Assembly: GCA_943736015.1 (NCBI GenBank)
Contig: OX031056.1
Coordinates: 69,839,277-69,903,276, forward strand
Source of the DNA: Tridacna crocea
Lineage: Eukaryota > Mollusca > Bivalvia > Cardiida > Cardiidae
DNA: 64,000 nucleotides
Direction of reading: 5' to 3'
Shown here piece by piece: positions 29,801-39,600 of this stretch. A program made the translations under genes and the position numbers. Every line of letters begins with the position of its first letter. The first letter of the stretch is position 1. The notes under the pieces were generated by a model. The model did no database searches and was not told where the DNA came from. It saw only the letters and a list, made by a program, of their open reading frames with translations.

Positions 29801-32800
29801 GAACAAAATTTTAGACTTGTTCAAATTGTTCAAAATGATAAGATTAGTATGTGACAGGGAAGAAAACATTGTGGTTACCAGCATTTTCTCCTTTTCCCAC
29901 AATGTTTTCTAAAGGCTTATTTTTTAAAGTTGTAAAAAACGGGGATTGTGTGGTAAAGGAATAAAGTAGTTTTGCCAAAATGTTTACCAAAGGTTACTAT
30001 AAGCAATGCGTAGAAATGAGTATCTATGGAGTAAAGGGTTAACAAAATTGTTTATGGATCCCTAATAAACTATGTGATGACTTGCATGGTATGAAGCATC
30101 ACAGAAATGCAGGTTTGTTCTAACTGAAAGCATTTGCAGACAACAAAATAAGTGACTGAAAATTTGAAATTTGTTTTGTGAAAGGTAGAAAACATTGTGG
30201 GAAAAGGAGACAATGCTGTTCACCAGCATTATCTCTTTTCCCACAATGTTTTCAAAAGGCTTCTTTCTCAAGGTCGTCAAAAGTAGGGATTGTGTTGTAA
30301 TGGGTTAAGCTGCCTTTTCCCAGAGCCCCACTTATACATATATATATTTGCAGGGATACAGAGTGGCCTATGTTGTGTTTGACACAGCTGAAGCAGTCCA
30401 GAAAGTGAAATCTTGGCCATACGACAAACATCTAGTCCTTCAGAAGAGTGGAGCGCCTCCGCTTCGAACTGGAATGAAAAGTAGGTTCTCAGACTTTCAG
30501 TAACATTAACAAATATTTATTTAATTCTTCACTCATTTCCTCATATTCTAGGTAGGGGGCTAGGGCCTATTTGCATCTCCACTGAAGAGGGCTTTTAGAG
30601 TTCAACCCATTACCAAACGACAATATTTTAGACTGGTCCAAATTGAAAGCATTTGCAGACGACAAAATAAAAGTGACTAAAAATTTGAAATTTGTTTTGT
30701 AAAGGTAGAAAACGTTGTGGGAAAAGGAGAAAATGCTGGTTACCAGTATTTTCTCCTTTTCCTACGTTTTCTAAAGGCTTTTCTAAAGGCTTCTTTCTCA
30801 GGGGCATCAAAAGTAGAGATTGTGTGGTAATGGGTTAAGTGATGTTGGTTCATTGTCACCCTTTTCCTCATGTAGGCTCCTGGTGGCATCCCTTGTCCAT
30901 TTTTGTGTGTTCATGACTCTTTTTCTCTCAAAGACTTAATATTGGAAAAACTTTACATATATGTGTCATGCACACATCGTGTCCATAGGTTAAAGAAAAG
31001 GTCACAGCAAGGTCAAATAAGTTTTTAGGTGGTAGGGTATGTGTTTGGCCTGATATTTTGTTTATTTTAACAAATAAATTTAAGTATAGCAATGCAGAAT
31101 TGTCTTAACCCTTTACCATGGCAAAATTCTAGACCTATCCAAATTAAAAGCATCTGCAGGCAGCAATTTTATAGCGGCTAAGATGACACAATTTTTCTTT
31201 GATATGGTAGAAAACTTTGGGGGAAAAGGAGAAAATGCTGGTAACCAGCATTTTCTCCTTTTCCCACAATGTTTTCAAAAAGGCTTCTTCAGAGTCGTCA
31301 TAAGTCGTTACTGTGTGGTAAAGAGTTCACACATGTAAATGATGTGTTCATGCACAAGAACCATATCTGTTGGTCAAATATCAAGGTAAATGCAAAGTCA
31401 GAGGTGTTTGTAAGTGTTGTATCCATAGTAAATTTTCATTTGCACAGCTCACAGGAAAAGGGTACTATTTTCTTGGGCATCAGTCACTTTTCAAGTTAAC
31501 CCTTTACCATGCAGTCCTGACTTTTAACGACCCCCAAGAGAGAAGCCTTTTACAAACATCGTAGGAAAGGGAGAAAATGCTGGTAACCAGCATTTTCTCC
31601 TTTTCCTGCAATGTTTTCTACCCTCCCCAAAACAAATTTTAATTTTCGAGTCATTTATAATTTGTCGTCTGCAAATGCTTTCAGTTTGGACAAGTCTAAA
31701 ATTTTGTTGTTTGATAAAGAGTTAACCCATTACCAAACGACAATATTTTAGACTGGTCCAGATTGAAAGCATTTGCAGACAACAAAATTAAAGTGACTAA
31801 AAATTTGAAATTTGTTACTAGCATTTTCTCCTTTTTCCACAACGTTTTCTAAAGGCTTCTTTTTCAGGGTGTCAAAAGTAGGGATTGTGTGGTGTGAAAA
31901 TCAATCTATTGCTGAAAGCAGCTGCGGCACAGTGATGGCATTCACATGCGGTACTCATATTTGCTTTTTATTACAGAGTGGTGTGAAGACTATGCCAAGA
32001 ATACAGTTGACACAAAGGAATTACAGACAGAGATCGATAAATACATGGAAGAGTTTGACAAAAAAATGGAAGAGGTACTGTTCTCTTTGTATGACAATTT
32101 ATCTTATTTCCTGTGCTAGCCCTTGAATTCAAACATATCATGAGGTACTGGTGGTTTTGATATGTTCTGATTGTGCTTGCTGAAAGCTTTGAAAAGTTTG
32201 TGCAAGTTGTCAATATTTGTTATTGTTATAATTATCGTGATTATTATTATTGTAAGAATATCATTTTGGGGTGTTTTAACCCCTTACCACACAGCATAAT
32301 TTTAGACCTATTCAGATTGAAAGCATTTTCAGATGACAATTTGAAAGTGGCTCAAATTGTGCAATTTTACTTTGAGAGGGTAGAAAACTTCGTTGGAAAA
32401 GGAGAATGTTTTTAAAAGGCTTATTTCCTAGGTTTTCAAAAGACGTCATTGTGTGATAAAGGGTTAAATACCAATAGCAGTGAATGCTTTTTAAACGAAC
32501 GAAACTTTGGACTTTCGATATTTGAAGATTTTACAAAGGAGAAGTGGAATTTGGCTAAAATAAGGCGATCTTTCTTCCCAGATTGGACGCAAGTGCAAAC
32601 AGCAAGTTAAATGTAATATGGCTTATTGAAATATAGCTAAAATAATAGTCTTTTTTGCTGAACAATAAAATGGTTGACTTGCTCAGACGGGGCGTAATTG
32701 GAGACAGCATATGAAATGTAGCCCAAATAATCGTAGTTGGCTGTGAGTGTAAAGAACCTTGTGGGAAAAGCAGAAAATGCTGGTTTTCAGCATTTTCTTC

Positions 32801-35800
32801 TTTTCCAAAAGGTTTCCAAAAGACTATTATCTCAGGGCTATTTAAACTAGGGATTGTGTGGTAAAGGGCCAAATGGAATAAAACCATATGGACGAAAGAA
32901 AATTGCTTGTAAGGAGCATTTTTTTCTTTTCCAACAATGTATTAACACAAACCCGAGTTTTGATGCCCCTGAGAAAGAATGCCCTTGAAAACATTGTGGA
33001 AAAAGGAGAAAATGCTGGTAACCAGCATTTTCTCCTTTCCCCACAATGTTATCTATCCTTTCCGAATCAATTTTCAATTTTTGATTCACATTTATTTCAT
33101 TGTCTGCAAATGCGTTCAATTTGGACAAGTCCATTATTTGCTTGTGTGGTAAAGAGTTAAACTTCTACAGAACTGTTCAGTAGAGGCATATCAAACTGTC
33201 TTTTACAGGAAGCCAGGAAAGCAAGGGAACAAGAGGGTGTACCTGATGAAGATGGTTGGATCACTGTGACAAAATACAGCAAAAACAAGGCCCCACGAAC
33301 AGAAAACCATGAGAAAGTTTTAACTCAAAAAGAAAAAAGACGGGGAAAGGAAAAGGTACTAGCTTTTACATGGGTTAAGCCTCAAAAGGCTGTTTACAAC
33401 TACAGTTGCCTTTGTAGCCAGTGTGGATCAAGATCTGATCTTTGATCTACACTGTTTGCTTTGCTGGGACATTCTGGATCAGAGCTGCCTTGAAACTGCC
33501 AGTTATTTGGGTTTTATTGCTAGAATAAAAATATTTGCGAGTTTATCTAGTACTCTTGGGGTTAAAGTGATTCATTTCAATGAAAAGGTCCCTGAATTTT
33601 CATCTTTAATGTGGAGTCATTAGCGGAGAAAAAAACAACTGCCTGTCCAAAATTGTGTGGCCTACATTAACCTGATTTTGTGAGTAGCATCATCTTATAA
33701 TTGAAGTTGTCTAAAGATTGAGTCAAAGATGGCAGTGCCCTGGGAGAGGGGGACATGGTTTCTTTCTTGTGTGATGATATGCATTCCAAGTGTAATGCTG
33801 TGTGGCCTAAATGTCAGTAATTTCATTTGTAGCATCAACTTAAAATACTTTCATAAAACTATTTAACCCTTTTCCAAATAATGAATTATAGACCCTTTGG
33901 AATTGGGAACATCTGCTGACCTCAAAATCAGAGCTGGCACAAATGGGCCAAAGTTTTATGATAGGGTAGAAAAACATTGCGGGATAAGGAGAAAATGCTG
34001 GTTACCAAAGATAGAAGTTCTCTTTTGATCTACATTCAATTTATCATCTGCAAATGCTTTAAAATTTGTTAAGTCCAAAATTTTTGATATGGTATAGGGG
34101 AAAATCTTATTATGAAATGAAAAAAAAATTAAAGCATACTTGGTCTTTTTTCATCTGTGAGAGAGACCGCTGTTGAAAATTTAGTAAAGCAAGGTGGAAA
34201 TGTGACTAGCATGTTTGTCTTTGTACACAAATTCTTGTACCTTTTAACCCTTATCTTATTGACCATTAGGAAAAGGCCTAATGAAAGTTTTAATAATTGA
34301 AGGAAAAGGAGAAAATACTAGTTATCAGTATCTTCTCCTTTTCCCACCATGTTTTCAACTCTTCCCAAAGTGAATTTTTTTTTTTTTTTTTTTTGAGGCA
34401 CAATTTTGTCCACTGCAAAAGCTTTAAATTTTGTAATTTTTAATTGTAACTTTTTTTGTCAATTTCAGGAACTTCTGAATTTTTATAGTTTTCAAATACG
34501 AGAATCAAAACGAGAGCGTAAGTACCTTTATCCCTTTACCTGATAAGCCAATTTGAGGCTCTTCCATTTCAGCAGCAGATAAAGATATGATGTCAAAAAT
34601 ATGGACAAATGAGGATACAAATATCTGATTGAGTGGAAAATATTGTGGGAAAAGGAGAAATTGCTCGTTACAAGCAATTTCTCCTTTTCCCACTATGTTT
34701 TCAAAAGCTGTCTGTTGTCTATACGTCAAAATGAGTATCTAGGGAGTAAAGGGTTAAGAAATAAGGTGGTAATTCTTAATAATGCTTTTTGTAGTTGTCA
34801 CTCATAATTTTTCACTTGTCAGCAGGCAGAACACGATCTGATTTTGTAAGAAAAGCTTGTATCTTTAGCAAGTCAATCCTCTACAGTCACAGTGTGAGAG
34901 TAGAAAAATACTTTAACTCTTTACCACATACCGGTAGTCCCGACTTTTAACGACCCTGAGAAAGAAGCCTTTAAAAAACATTGTTGGAAAAGAAGAAAAT
35001 GCTGGTAACCAGCATTTTCTCCTTTTCCAACAATGTTTTCCACCTTCCCAAAGCAAATTTCAATTTTCAGACACATTTATTTTGTCGTCTGCAAATGCTT
35101 TCAATTTGGATTGGTCAATAATTTTATTGTTTAGTAAAGGGTTAACAGAAATTTAAAGCTCAGTGTTTGTGAAACCAATACTTTATTAGTGTCTCCTCAC
35201 TTATTCATATTAACCCTTTACCAAACAGTCCCTAGTTTTCACAACTTTTGGAAGGATGGCTTTTGAAAACATTGCTGGAAAAGGAGAAATGCTGGTTACC
35301 AGTGTTTTTATTAAAGTCTTCTTTCACAAGTTTCTTAAAAGCCAGAATTATGGTAAAGTTTGTCATTTGCTAATGCTTTATAATAAATTAGACAAGTCTC
35401 AAATTTTCATGTGTAAAAAGTACTCTTTGACTTTGAAAGAAAGTTGTGTCAGCACTGGTTTGAAAAAGCCATGAAACACATGTGTAGGTGTAGTAATGGC
35501 CATATGACCATAGCAGTTAAAATGGTGTTAACTCCATACAAATAAACAAACCCATTAATGAGCCACATTTAATTTGTTGTCTGCATATACTTCCCAAAAG
35601 AACATTTCACTAATTTGCGAAACATTTATCTCTAAATAATAGGGCAGAGTTGTAGACTAAAATAGCATTGAAAGTGTACAATGTCAAATAAACATGGTTC
35701 ATTTTAAAAATGTTTACCTCTGCCTTGCATTTTACTCTTAACACACAGCAAAACTTAAGACTGATCCGAATTGAAAGTGTTTGCAGACAACAAATGGTGC

Positions 35801-36017
35801 TCAAATGAAGGAATATTTAAAAGAGTTGAAAATGTGAAAAACAGAGATATTTTGTAAATTATATTCTCAAGGTTGTTTTAACTTGAAATCGTATGATAAA
35901 GCGTTAATTTTATACTTCAACTAACTTTCAGATATAGCTACACTGAGGAAGAAATTTGAAGAAGACAAGCAGAGGATTGCATTAATGAAAGCTTCCAGAA
36001 AATTTAGACCATATTGA
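26765..36017 (+). CDS. RRP7A: Ribosomal RNA-processing protein 7 homolog A (whole gene, eight coding exons)
   Basis: RRP7 acts in the nucleolus in early small-subunit (18S) rRNA processing, in the UTP-C/CURI-type complex. Exons 26765-26801, 27356-27495, 29031-29156, 30354-30480, 31977-32074, 33209-33355, 34469-34517 and 35932-36017 total 810 bases, 269 residues plus stop; human RRP7A has 280. An RRM-like N-terminal part contains TLFVLNIPPYC and GYRVAYVVF. The C-terminal RRP7 domain contains KWCEDYAKN, EGVPDEDGW, KELLNFYSFQIRESKR, LRKKFEEDKQRIALMK and the invariant end RKFRPY. All introns are GT-AG and in phase. MITEs occupy most introns. An AATAAA signal lies 23 bases past the stop. Confidence 0.94.
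27191..27340 (-). mobile_element. Truncated TTAA-MITE ending at the RRP7A exon 2 acceptor
   Basis: CTCTTTCCCAAATGAC left end and GAAAGCATTTGCAGAC arm; the hairpin is lost. The end GTGTGGTAA runs into the acceptor pyrimidines. Confidence 0.68.
27356..27495 (+). CDS. RRP7A: RRP7A coding exon 2
   Basis: Encodes residues 13-59, including HYLYVKEHKVR and DKTLFVLNIPPYCES. Acceptor CTCATTGCAG, donor GTAAGT, phase 0 at its end. A truncated MITE (27191-about 27340) ends just before the acceptor pyrimidine tract. Confidence 0.93.
27542..27698 (-). mobile_element. TTAA-MITE with the hairpin deleted
   Basis: TTAA at both ends with normal arms, but the centre is reduced to AAAACTTTGTCTCTTTTCC. Confidence 0.75.
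27737..27915 (-). mobile_element. Decayed TTAA-MITE
   Basis: Recognisable by GGAAAATACTGTAGTAAAAG and GCTCCTTTTCCCACAATA. Confidence 0.5.
27971..28466 (+). mobile_element. tRNA-derived SINE, family S2, interrupted by a MITE
   Basis: Twelve-base target duplication TCCTAATCATTA at 27959-27970 and 28467-28478. Head: GATGGCTCAGTGGTGAGCA and GAGTTCAATACCC. The body stops at 28206 and resumes at 28436 (AGTGGCGTTAAACCCC), with a B-type MITE between. Confidence 0.86.
28207..28435 (+). mobile_element. TTAA-MITE, subfamily B, inserted in a SINE
   Basis: Complete, with TTAA both sides and tip GCTCATGACGAGC. The SINE at 11180 carries the uninterrupted sequence at this point. Confidence 0.92.
28476..28642 (+). 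mobile_element. TTAA-MITE, left arm deleted
   Basis: CCCATTACCTC joins AAGAAAATGCTGGTAACC directly. Its TTAA overlaps the SINE target duplication. Confidence 0.68.
28843..29017. mobile_element. Decayed TTAA-MITE ending at the RRP7A exon 3 acceptor
   Basis: GGAAAAGGACAAAATGTTAG and TTTTTACTTTTCC hairpin remains. The end GTAGTAAGGGGTT passes into TTTTATTTTACAG. Confidence 0.58.
29031..29156 (+). CDS. RRP7A: RRP7A coding exon 3
   Basis: Forty-two codons: KHIEHLFAEFGKITKVFLHN, then KPKTGNLPEDTSKFFPSGPP and LK. Acceptor TATTTTACAG, donor GTAAGG. A decayed MITE end abuts the acceptor. Confidence 0.92.
29289..29480 (-). mobile_element. TTAA-MITE, subfamily A, right end lost
   Basis: TTCTTTACCAAATGAC left end, good hairpin, then truncated after AAAGGCTTATG. 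Confidence 0.72.
29500..29590 (+). mobile_element. TTAA-MITE fragment
   Basis: CATGACCCTGAGGAAGGATA and a collapsed hairpin (AAGAAGTTTTCATTTTCTTC). Confidence 0.5.
29786..29964 (-). mobile_element. TTAA-MITE, one hairpin arm deleted
   Basis: The left arm joins AACATTGTGGTTACCAGC directly; end GGTAAAGGAATAA. Confidence 0.65.
29974..30042 (-). mobile_element. TTAA-MITE, subfamily B, right-end fragment
   Basis: GCAATGCGTAGAAATGAG and GGAGTAAAGGGTTAA; the remainder is absent. Confidence 0.65.
30090..30308 (-). mobile_element. TTAA-MITE, subfamily A, left end decayed
   Basis: Right end GTAATGGGTTAA intact, 45 bases before RRP7A exon 4. Confidence 0.75.
30354..30480 (+). CDS. RRP7A: RRP7A coding exon 4
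   Basis: Encodes GYRVAYVVFDTAEAVQKVKS and PYDKHLVLQKSGAPPLRTGM plus a split Lys. GYRVAYVVF is the second RRM-like core strand. Acceptor TATTTGCAG, donor GTAGGT, phase 1. Confidence 0.92.
30601..30838 (-). mobile_element. TTAA-MITE, subfamily A
   Basis: Left TTCAACCCATTACC (TTAA altered), right TTAA intact. The right strand contains a short TTTCTAAAGGCTT duplication. Confidence 0.82.
31105..31328 (-). mobile_element. TTAA-MITE, subfamily A
   Basis: Left TTAA intact; right end GGTAAAGAGTTCA. Confidence 0.8.
31496..31725 (+). mobile_element. TTAA-MITE, subfamily A
   Basis: TTAA at both ends; the right TTAA is shared with the next copy. Confidence 0.85.
31722..31897 (-). mobile_element. TTAA-MITE, one hairpin arm deleted, chained
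   Basis: GAAATTTGTTACTAGC marks the deletion of the left hairpin strand. Right end decayed. Confidence 0.7.
31977..32074 (+). CDS. RRP7A: RRP7A coding exon 5
   Basis: Encodes KWCEDYAKNTVDTKELQTEI and DKYMEEFDKKMEE, corresponding to the human KWISDYADS...FMEAYDQKIAEE segment. Acceptor TTATTACAG, donor GTACTG, phase 0. Confidence 0.92.
32276..32467 (-). mobile_element. TTAA-MITE with the hairpin deleted
   Basis: TTAA both sides; the palindrome is reduced to GGAAAAGGAGAATG. Confidence 0.75.
32690..32868 (-). mobile_element. TTAA-MITE right part, diverged
   Basis: GGGAAAAGCAGAAAATGCTG and CAGCATTTTCTTCTTTTCC; end GGTAAAGGGCC. Confidence 0.65.
32942..33160 (+). mobile_element. TTAA-MITE, subfamily A
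   Basis: TTAACACAAACCCGAG left end and GGTAAAGAGTTAA right end. A hairpin scrap of another copy precedes it at 32888-32940. RRP7A exon 6 starts 48 bases on. Confidence 0.8.
33209..33355 (+). CDS. RRP7A: RRP7A coding exon 6
   Basis: Encodes EARKAREQEGVPDEDGWITV and a Lys-rich stretch ending EKRRGKEK. EGVPDE(D/E)GW is a family signature. Acceptor CTTTTACAG, donor GTACTA. Confidence 0.94.
33361..33861. other. RRP7A intron 6, partly repeat-like
   Basis: GGATCAAGATCTGATCTTTG and CATTCTGGATCAGAGC near 33425-33490 resemble AGTCTGATCTTGAT blocks at 52960 and 61000. Otherwise unassigned. Confidence 0.4.
33862..34102. mobile_element. TTAA-MITE, diverged and symmetric
   Basis: Both outer arms resemble the TTTGCAGAC side. 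Only the left hairpin strand GGAGAAAATGCTGGTTACC remains. Confidence 0.6.
34244..34435. mobile_element. Decayed TTAA-MITE with a 20-T run
   Basis: TTAACCCTTATC left end; hairpin AATACTAGTTATCAGTAT. The T run at 34375-34394 replaces part of the right arm, just before RRP7A exon 7. Confidence 0.58.
34469..34517 (+). CDS. RRP7A: RRP7A coding exon 7
   Basis: A 49-base exon encoding ELLNFYSFQIRESKRE plus one base. Acceptor AATTTCAG, donor GTAAGT at 34518. A D-type MITE begins about 9 bases downstream at 34527. Confidence 0.93.
34527..34757 (-). mobile_element. TTAA-MITE, subfamily D, adjacent to the RRP7A exon 7 donor
   Basis: Left end TTTATCCCTTTACC; right end GTAAAGGGTTAA. Tip ATTGCTCGTTACAAGCAAT. 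Arms carry GCCAATTTGAGGCTCTTCC and GACGTATA-like sequence. Confidence 0.84.
34913..35145 (+). mobile_element. TTAA-MITE, subfamily A
   Basis: TTAA both sides. A short CCGGTA insertion near the left end; the stem is GTTGGAAAAG on one side and CTTTTCCAAC on the other. Confidence 0.85.
35210..35410 (+). mobile_element. TTAA-MITE, decayed
   Basis: CCCTTTACCAAACAGTCC left end and TTTGCTAATGC right arm; the right hairpin strand is missing. Confidence 0.62.
35738..35907 (-). mobile_element. TTAA-MITE with the hairpin deleted
   Basis: TTAA both sides; ends 24 bases before RRP7A exon 8. A right-arm scrap lies at about 35550-35600. Confidence 0.68.
35932..36017 (+). CDS. RRP7A: RRP7A terminal coding exon 8
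   Basis: Encodes HIATLRKKFEEDKQRIALMK then ASRKFRPY and stop TGA at 36015-36017. The invariant C-terminus of the family is intact. Acceptor ACTTTCAG follows a hairpin-less MITE that ends at 35907. Confidence 0.95.
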
Positions 36018-36039
36018 ATTTTGTATTTAATCAGTTACA

Positions 36040-36045
36040 AATAAA
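36040..36045 (+). promoter_or_regulatory. RRP7A poly(A) signal
   Basis: AATAAA 23 bases after the RRP7A stop codon. It lies about 20 bases from an opposing AATAAA of INTS15. Confidence 0.7.
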
Positions 36046-36065
36046 TAAGTCAAAGTATTCGTTAC

Positions 36066-36071
36066 TTTATT
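36066..36071 (-). promoter_or_regulatory. INTS15 candidate distal poly(A) signal
   Basis: TTTATT on the plus strand, read as AATAAA on the minus strand, 476 bases past the INTS15 stop. Use of this signal would place the cleavage site inside the RRP7A 3' end. Confidence 0.45.
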
Positions 36072-36228
36072 ATTTAGAATCTTAACTGTCTTTCAAGCAT
36101 CATTGTAGTCCCTGTTTATCCACAGTCCATGAATCCTTATCCTCGCCCAAATATTGCCCTTTGAACATAACTTACTGTTTATCCCATTAACACTTACTTT
36201 ACAACGTGTATATTTGTTTCCATGAACT

Positions 36229-36234
36229 TTTATT
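36229..36234 (-). promoter_or_regulatory. INTS15 candidate proximal poly(A) signal
   Basis: Another minus-strand AATAAA, 313 bases past the INTS15 stop, downstream of the palindrome at 36288-36359. Confidence 0.45.
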
Positions 36235-36287
36235 TTACTGGGTTAATCCATTGTCCATGAGCCCTCTTCTTACCCACTGGCACTCGA

Positions 36288-36359
36288 TCATTATTCAAAA
36301 TTGTTGATCGATGTGTAACCTAATTAGGTTACACATCGAGCAACGATTTTGAACAATGA
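36288..36359 (-). repeat. Palindrome in the INTS15 3' untranslated region
   Basis: Two 36-base arms meet with no spacer at 36323/36324. The inner 32 bases are perfect, with ATGTGTAACCTAATTAGG near the centre; the outer arms have only a few mismatches. It lies between the INTS15 stop and both candidate poly(A) signals, so it would form a hairpin in the mRNA. The element family is not recognised. Confidence 0.8.
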
Positions 36360-36546
36360 TGGAGGTGTTTTTAGCCTGTGTTTTTGCACGGGCTATGAAT
36401 CTTCCCTGTACATATTCATCCAGTATCCATGAATCTTTACTTTTACGTAGTATTATCCCAAATCCACAAACCCAATTTCTATTTACTGTCTCTTTACCAT
36501 GTGTTTATCCGATGTCCATAAACTCTAAGTTTTATAAAGTGACCTG

Positions 36547-36616
36547 CTATGAAAGATCCATGGCCTCTGCTCCACGCCTACTGCCGTACTGAACAGACAT
36601 AATCATCTTCAACAAC
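36547..36616 (-). CDS. INTS15: INTS15 terminal coding exon 6
   Basis: Encodes RLLKMIMSVQYGSRRGAEAM DLS, then stop TAG (36549-36547). RLLKMIMS corresponds to NLLQLVISG in human. Acceptor is a pyrimidine run ending TTTTCAG. Confidence 0.8.
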
Positions 36617-39600
36617 CTGAAAAAAAAAAGAGAGGGCTAGCCACTAAGTTTTCAGACAGGTGTCCAACCAACATCATTGTAAAAATCTAGGATAACTTAT
36701 TCACTAATATTCTGATTATTAGATTTTCTTGTTCCCAGAATCATGGAATATTGTTAACCTTTTACAACACAATCCGACTTTAAAATGACCCTGTGAAAGA
36801 AACCTTTTGAAAACATTGCGGGAAAAGGAGAAAATGCTGGTAACCAGCATTTTCTCCTTTCCCACAATGTTTTCCACCCTTCCTAAAACAAATTTGAATT
36901 CTTCAGTCACTTTCATTTTGTCGACTGCATTTTCACCTTTTCCCACAATATTTTCTCCTCTTTCCAAATCAAATTTCAATTTTATATTCACATTTATTTT
37001 GTCATCTGCAAGTGCTTTCAATTTGGATGTCTAAAACTTTGTCATTAAGTTTAGAGTTAAAGACTGGTCCTGCTTACTCAAGATACTATATTTCAAAGCT
37101 TAACCAAACAATCCTGAACTTTCATGATCCTGGGAAAGACAACTTTTGCAAACACAGAGGAAAAGGAAGATAATGCTGGTAACCAGCATTTTTCTCTTTT
37201 TTTCCCCCATGTATTGAATGTTTTCCACCCTTACAGAATATAGATTTAACTGCTAGGACCACTTTCAATTCGTTGCCTGCAAGGCTATGAGCTGAAGAAG
37301 TCGAAAAGCCTTGTCTTCACATGAAGAATTCAGAAACAAATAGGTAAAACTTACCTGTTTGGTGGCAATCCTTCAAAAATCTGTTGGATGTCGAATTCAG
37401 CTGAAGATAAAATAGAGAAAGCTATGATCTACATTATTCAAACAGGTCGAATCAACCGGCTTACAAAGCTAGACTGGATAAAACCACCTTTTACCCCCAC
37501 CAGGCTTTCCTGCCTTTCTTTTTTCTTTTGAATCTAAGTTAGTTCACCCATAACCACACAATCCCTTCTTATGAAGACCCTGAAAAAGATGCCTTTAGAA
37601 AACATTGTGGGAAATTGTGAAAAATGCTGGTAACCAGGATTTTCTCGGTTTCCCAAAATGTTTTCTACTCTTCACAAAACAAATTTCAAATTTTCAGTCA
37701 TTTTTATTTTGTCGTCGGCAAATACTTTCGATTTGGACAAACCTTAAATTTCGTCGTTTAATAAAGAGTTGAGAGACCTTTTTAGACTATGAAAAATGCT
37801 TACACGATAATAACTTCAGTTAACTCATTACCAAATGACAATATTTTAGGCTTGTCCAAATTGAAAGCATTTGCAGATGACGAAATAAAAGTGACTGACA
37901 ATTTGAAATTTGTTTTGTGAAAGGTAGAAACTAGAAAACACTATGGGAAAAGGAGAAAATGCTGGTTACCAGTATTTTCTCATTTTCCCACAATGTTTTC
38001 TAAAGGCTTCTTTCTCAGGGTCGTCAAAAGTAGGAATTGTGTGGTAATGGGTTAACAACTCCTAAAGTATGAAGTAAATATCTAAGGTTATGACAGATTT
38101 GAAATATTACAGTTTTTGTGCCACTGGGAAAACATTGACAATGCATATGACAGGATCTCCATCTCGGGGGGGGGGAGGGGGGGATGCTGGTTACAAGCAT
38201 TTTCTGGCATGTTTTCAAAGGCCTTTTTTGTCAAGGTCATTAAAACTCAAAACTGAGTACCGGTAGTTAAGTTGTACTTTATAATTTTCTGCATTTATTG
38301 GTGATATACCTGATAATGCTCCAGTTGTCAAGGCAACTTGGATAGTCTGAGCCAGTCTGTCCACTGATGTATTGATCATCTGTAACATGGCCTCTGTACA
38401 GCTTCCATTTTGGTAATGCACTGATAATGTCTTTGACACTACATACATGTCTGTATAGGAAAACAAACTTTGATTTAGTTCCATACTTTGGTATGATTCT
38501 AAGCTTACCAGCACTCCGAGATGCAGCTTAGAAAAATATGCCATTAAATCACTGTTTGACGTATCCTTTCCTACCACAGTACACGATTTGTCCTCTGAAG
38601 TCTTGTTATCTTTATGCACTAAAGGTCCCAGAATGCACCACCGAACCAGTCCACTGATTGGACAAGTAAATGTAGACTGTATCCTTACAAGTCTGACTGA
38701 ATCTGAACACAAACATGGATCATCTGATATCCAGTCTACAATACACTTCAACAAGCTAAGTGGAGGGGACTTCCTCAGTTCTAAAAAGAAGAAAAGTAAT
38801 AAGAAGAGTAATTCGTTCTGCATGCCTGTATCATTCTGTATTATGCCACAGCACTAATGAGATGCAATGTTATCATGTGACGTTCTCGAAGACCTCATTC
38901 AAATATACACAAACGATAATGAAGGTTGTCTCGATCAATGGTGACCCTGAAATTAACAGGCTTCTCCATGCATTTTTGCATGCATATATCATGGCAAACA
39001 ATGCAGTAACTGACATGATCAGGTTTTATGCAATCTTCTATAAGTGTGTTGTGACGGGTAATCCGTTATATTTTCAAGATATAAACTGTGAAAATTACCT
39101 ATTCTTTTGGCTTCACTGAGGCTTTTACAGCGTAAGGGTACGATAGAACTCCCGATTGGGAGTGCATAAAGATTGTGAACCCTTACTTGCGCTCCTTGGA
39201 CACTGTTAGTGTCGACCCCCGACATACCAAGCAACAGATTTATGACAAACACTAAAAAGCTAGGCTTACCTGTGTAAGTATATATGGTGGTGAGTGCCGT
39301 CATGAAATTGCATGTGAATAAAGATGACACCTTTGGCAAGCTTTGAAAGGCGGTACCAACATTGGGGTAGAGAAGGCAGTAATCGTCCACTAGTCGTTGG
39401 GACAAATCACAAACATTCTGACTTTGGCTGCCTTGTTCCTGTAGACAGATTAAAATAAAGTAAAACTTGGCATGTGTTAAAGAAATTGGCTGGATTAATA
39501 GAAAAAAGTTTTCTCAACAACAATGCAATTCTATTCACCCTTTACCAAACAATCCATTGAGGAAGATAGCCTTTGAAAACATTGGGGTGAAAGAATAAGG

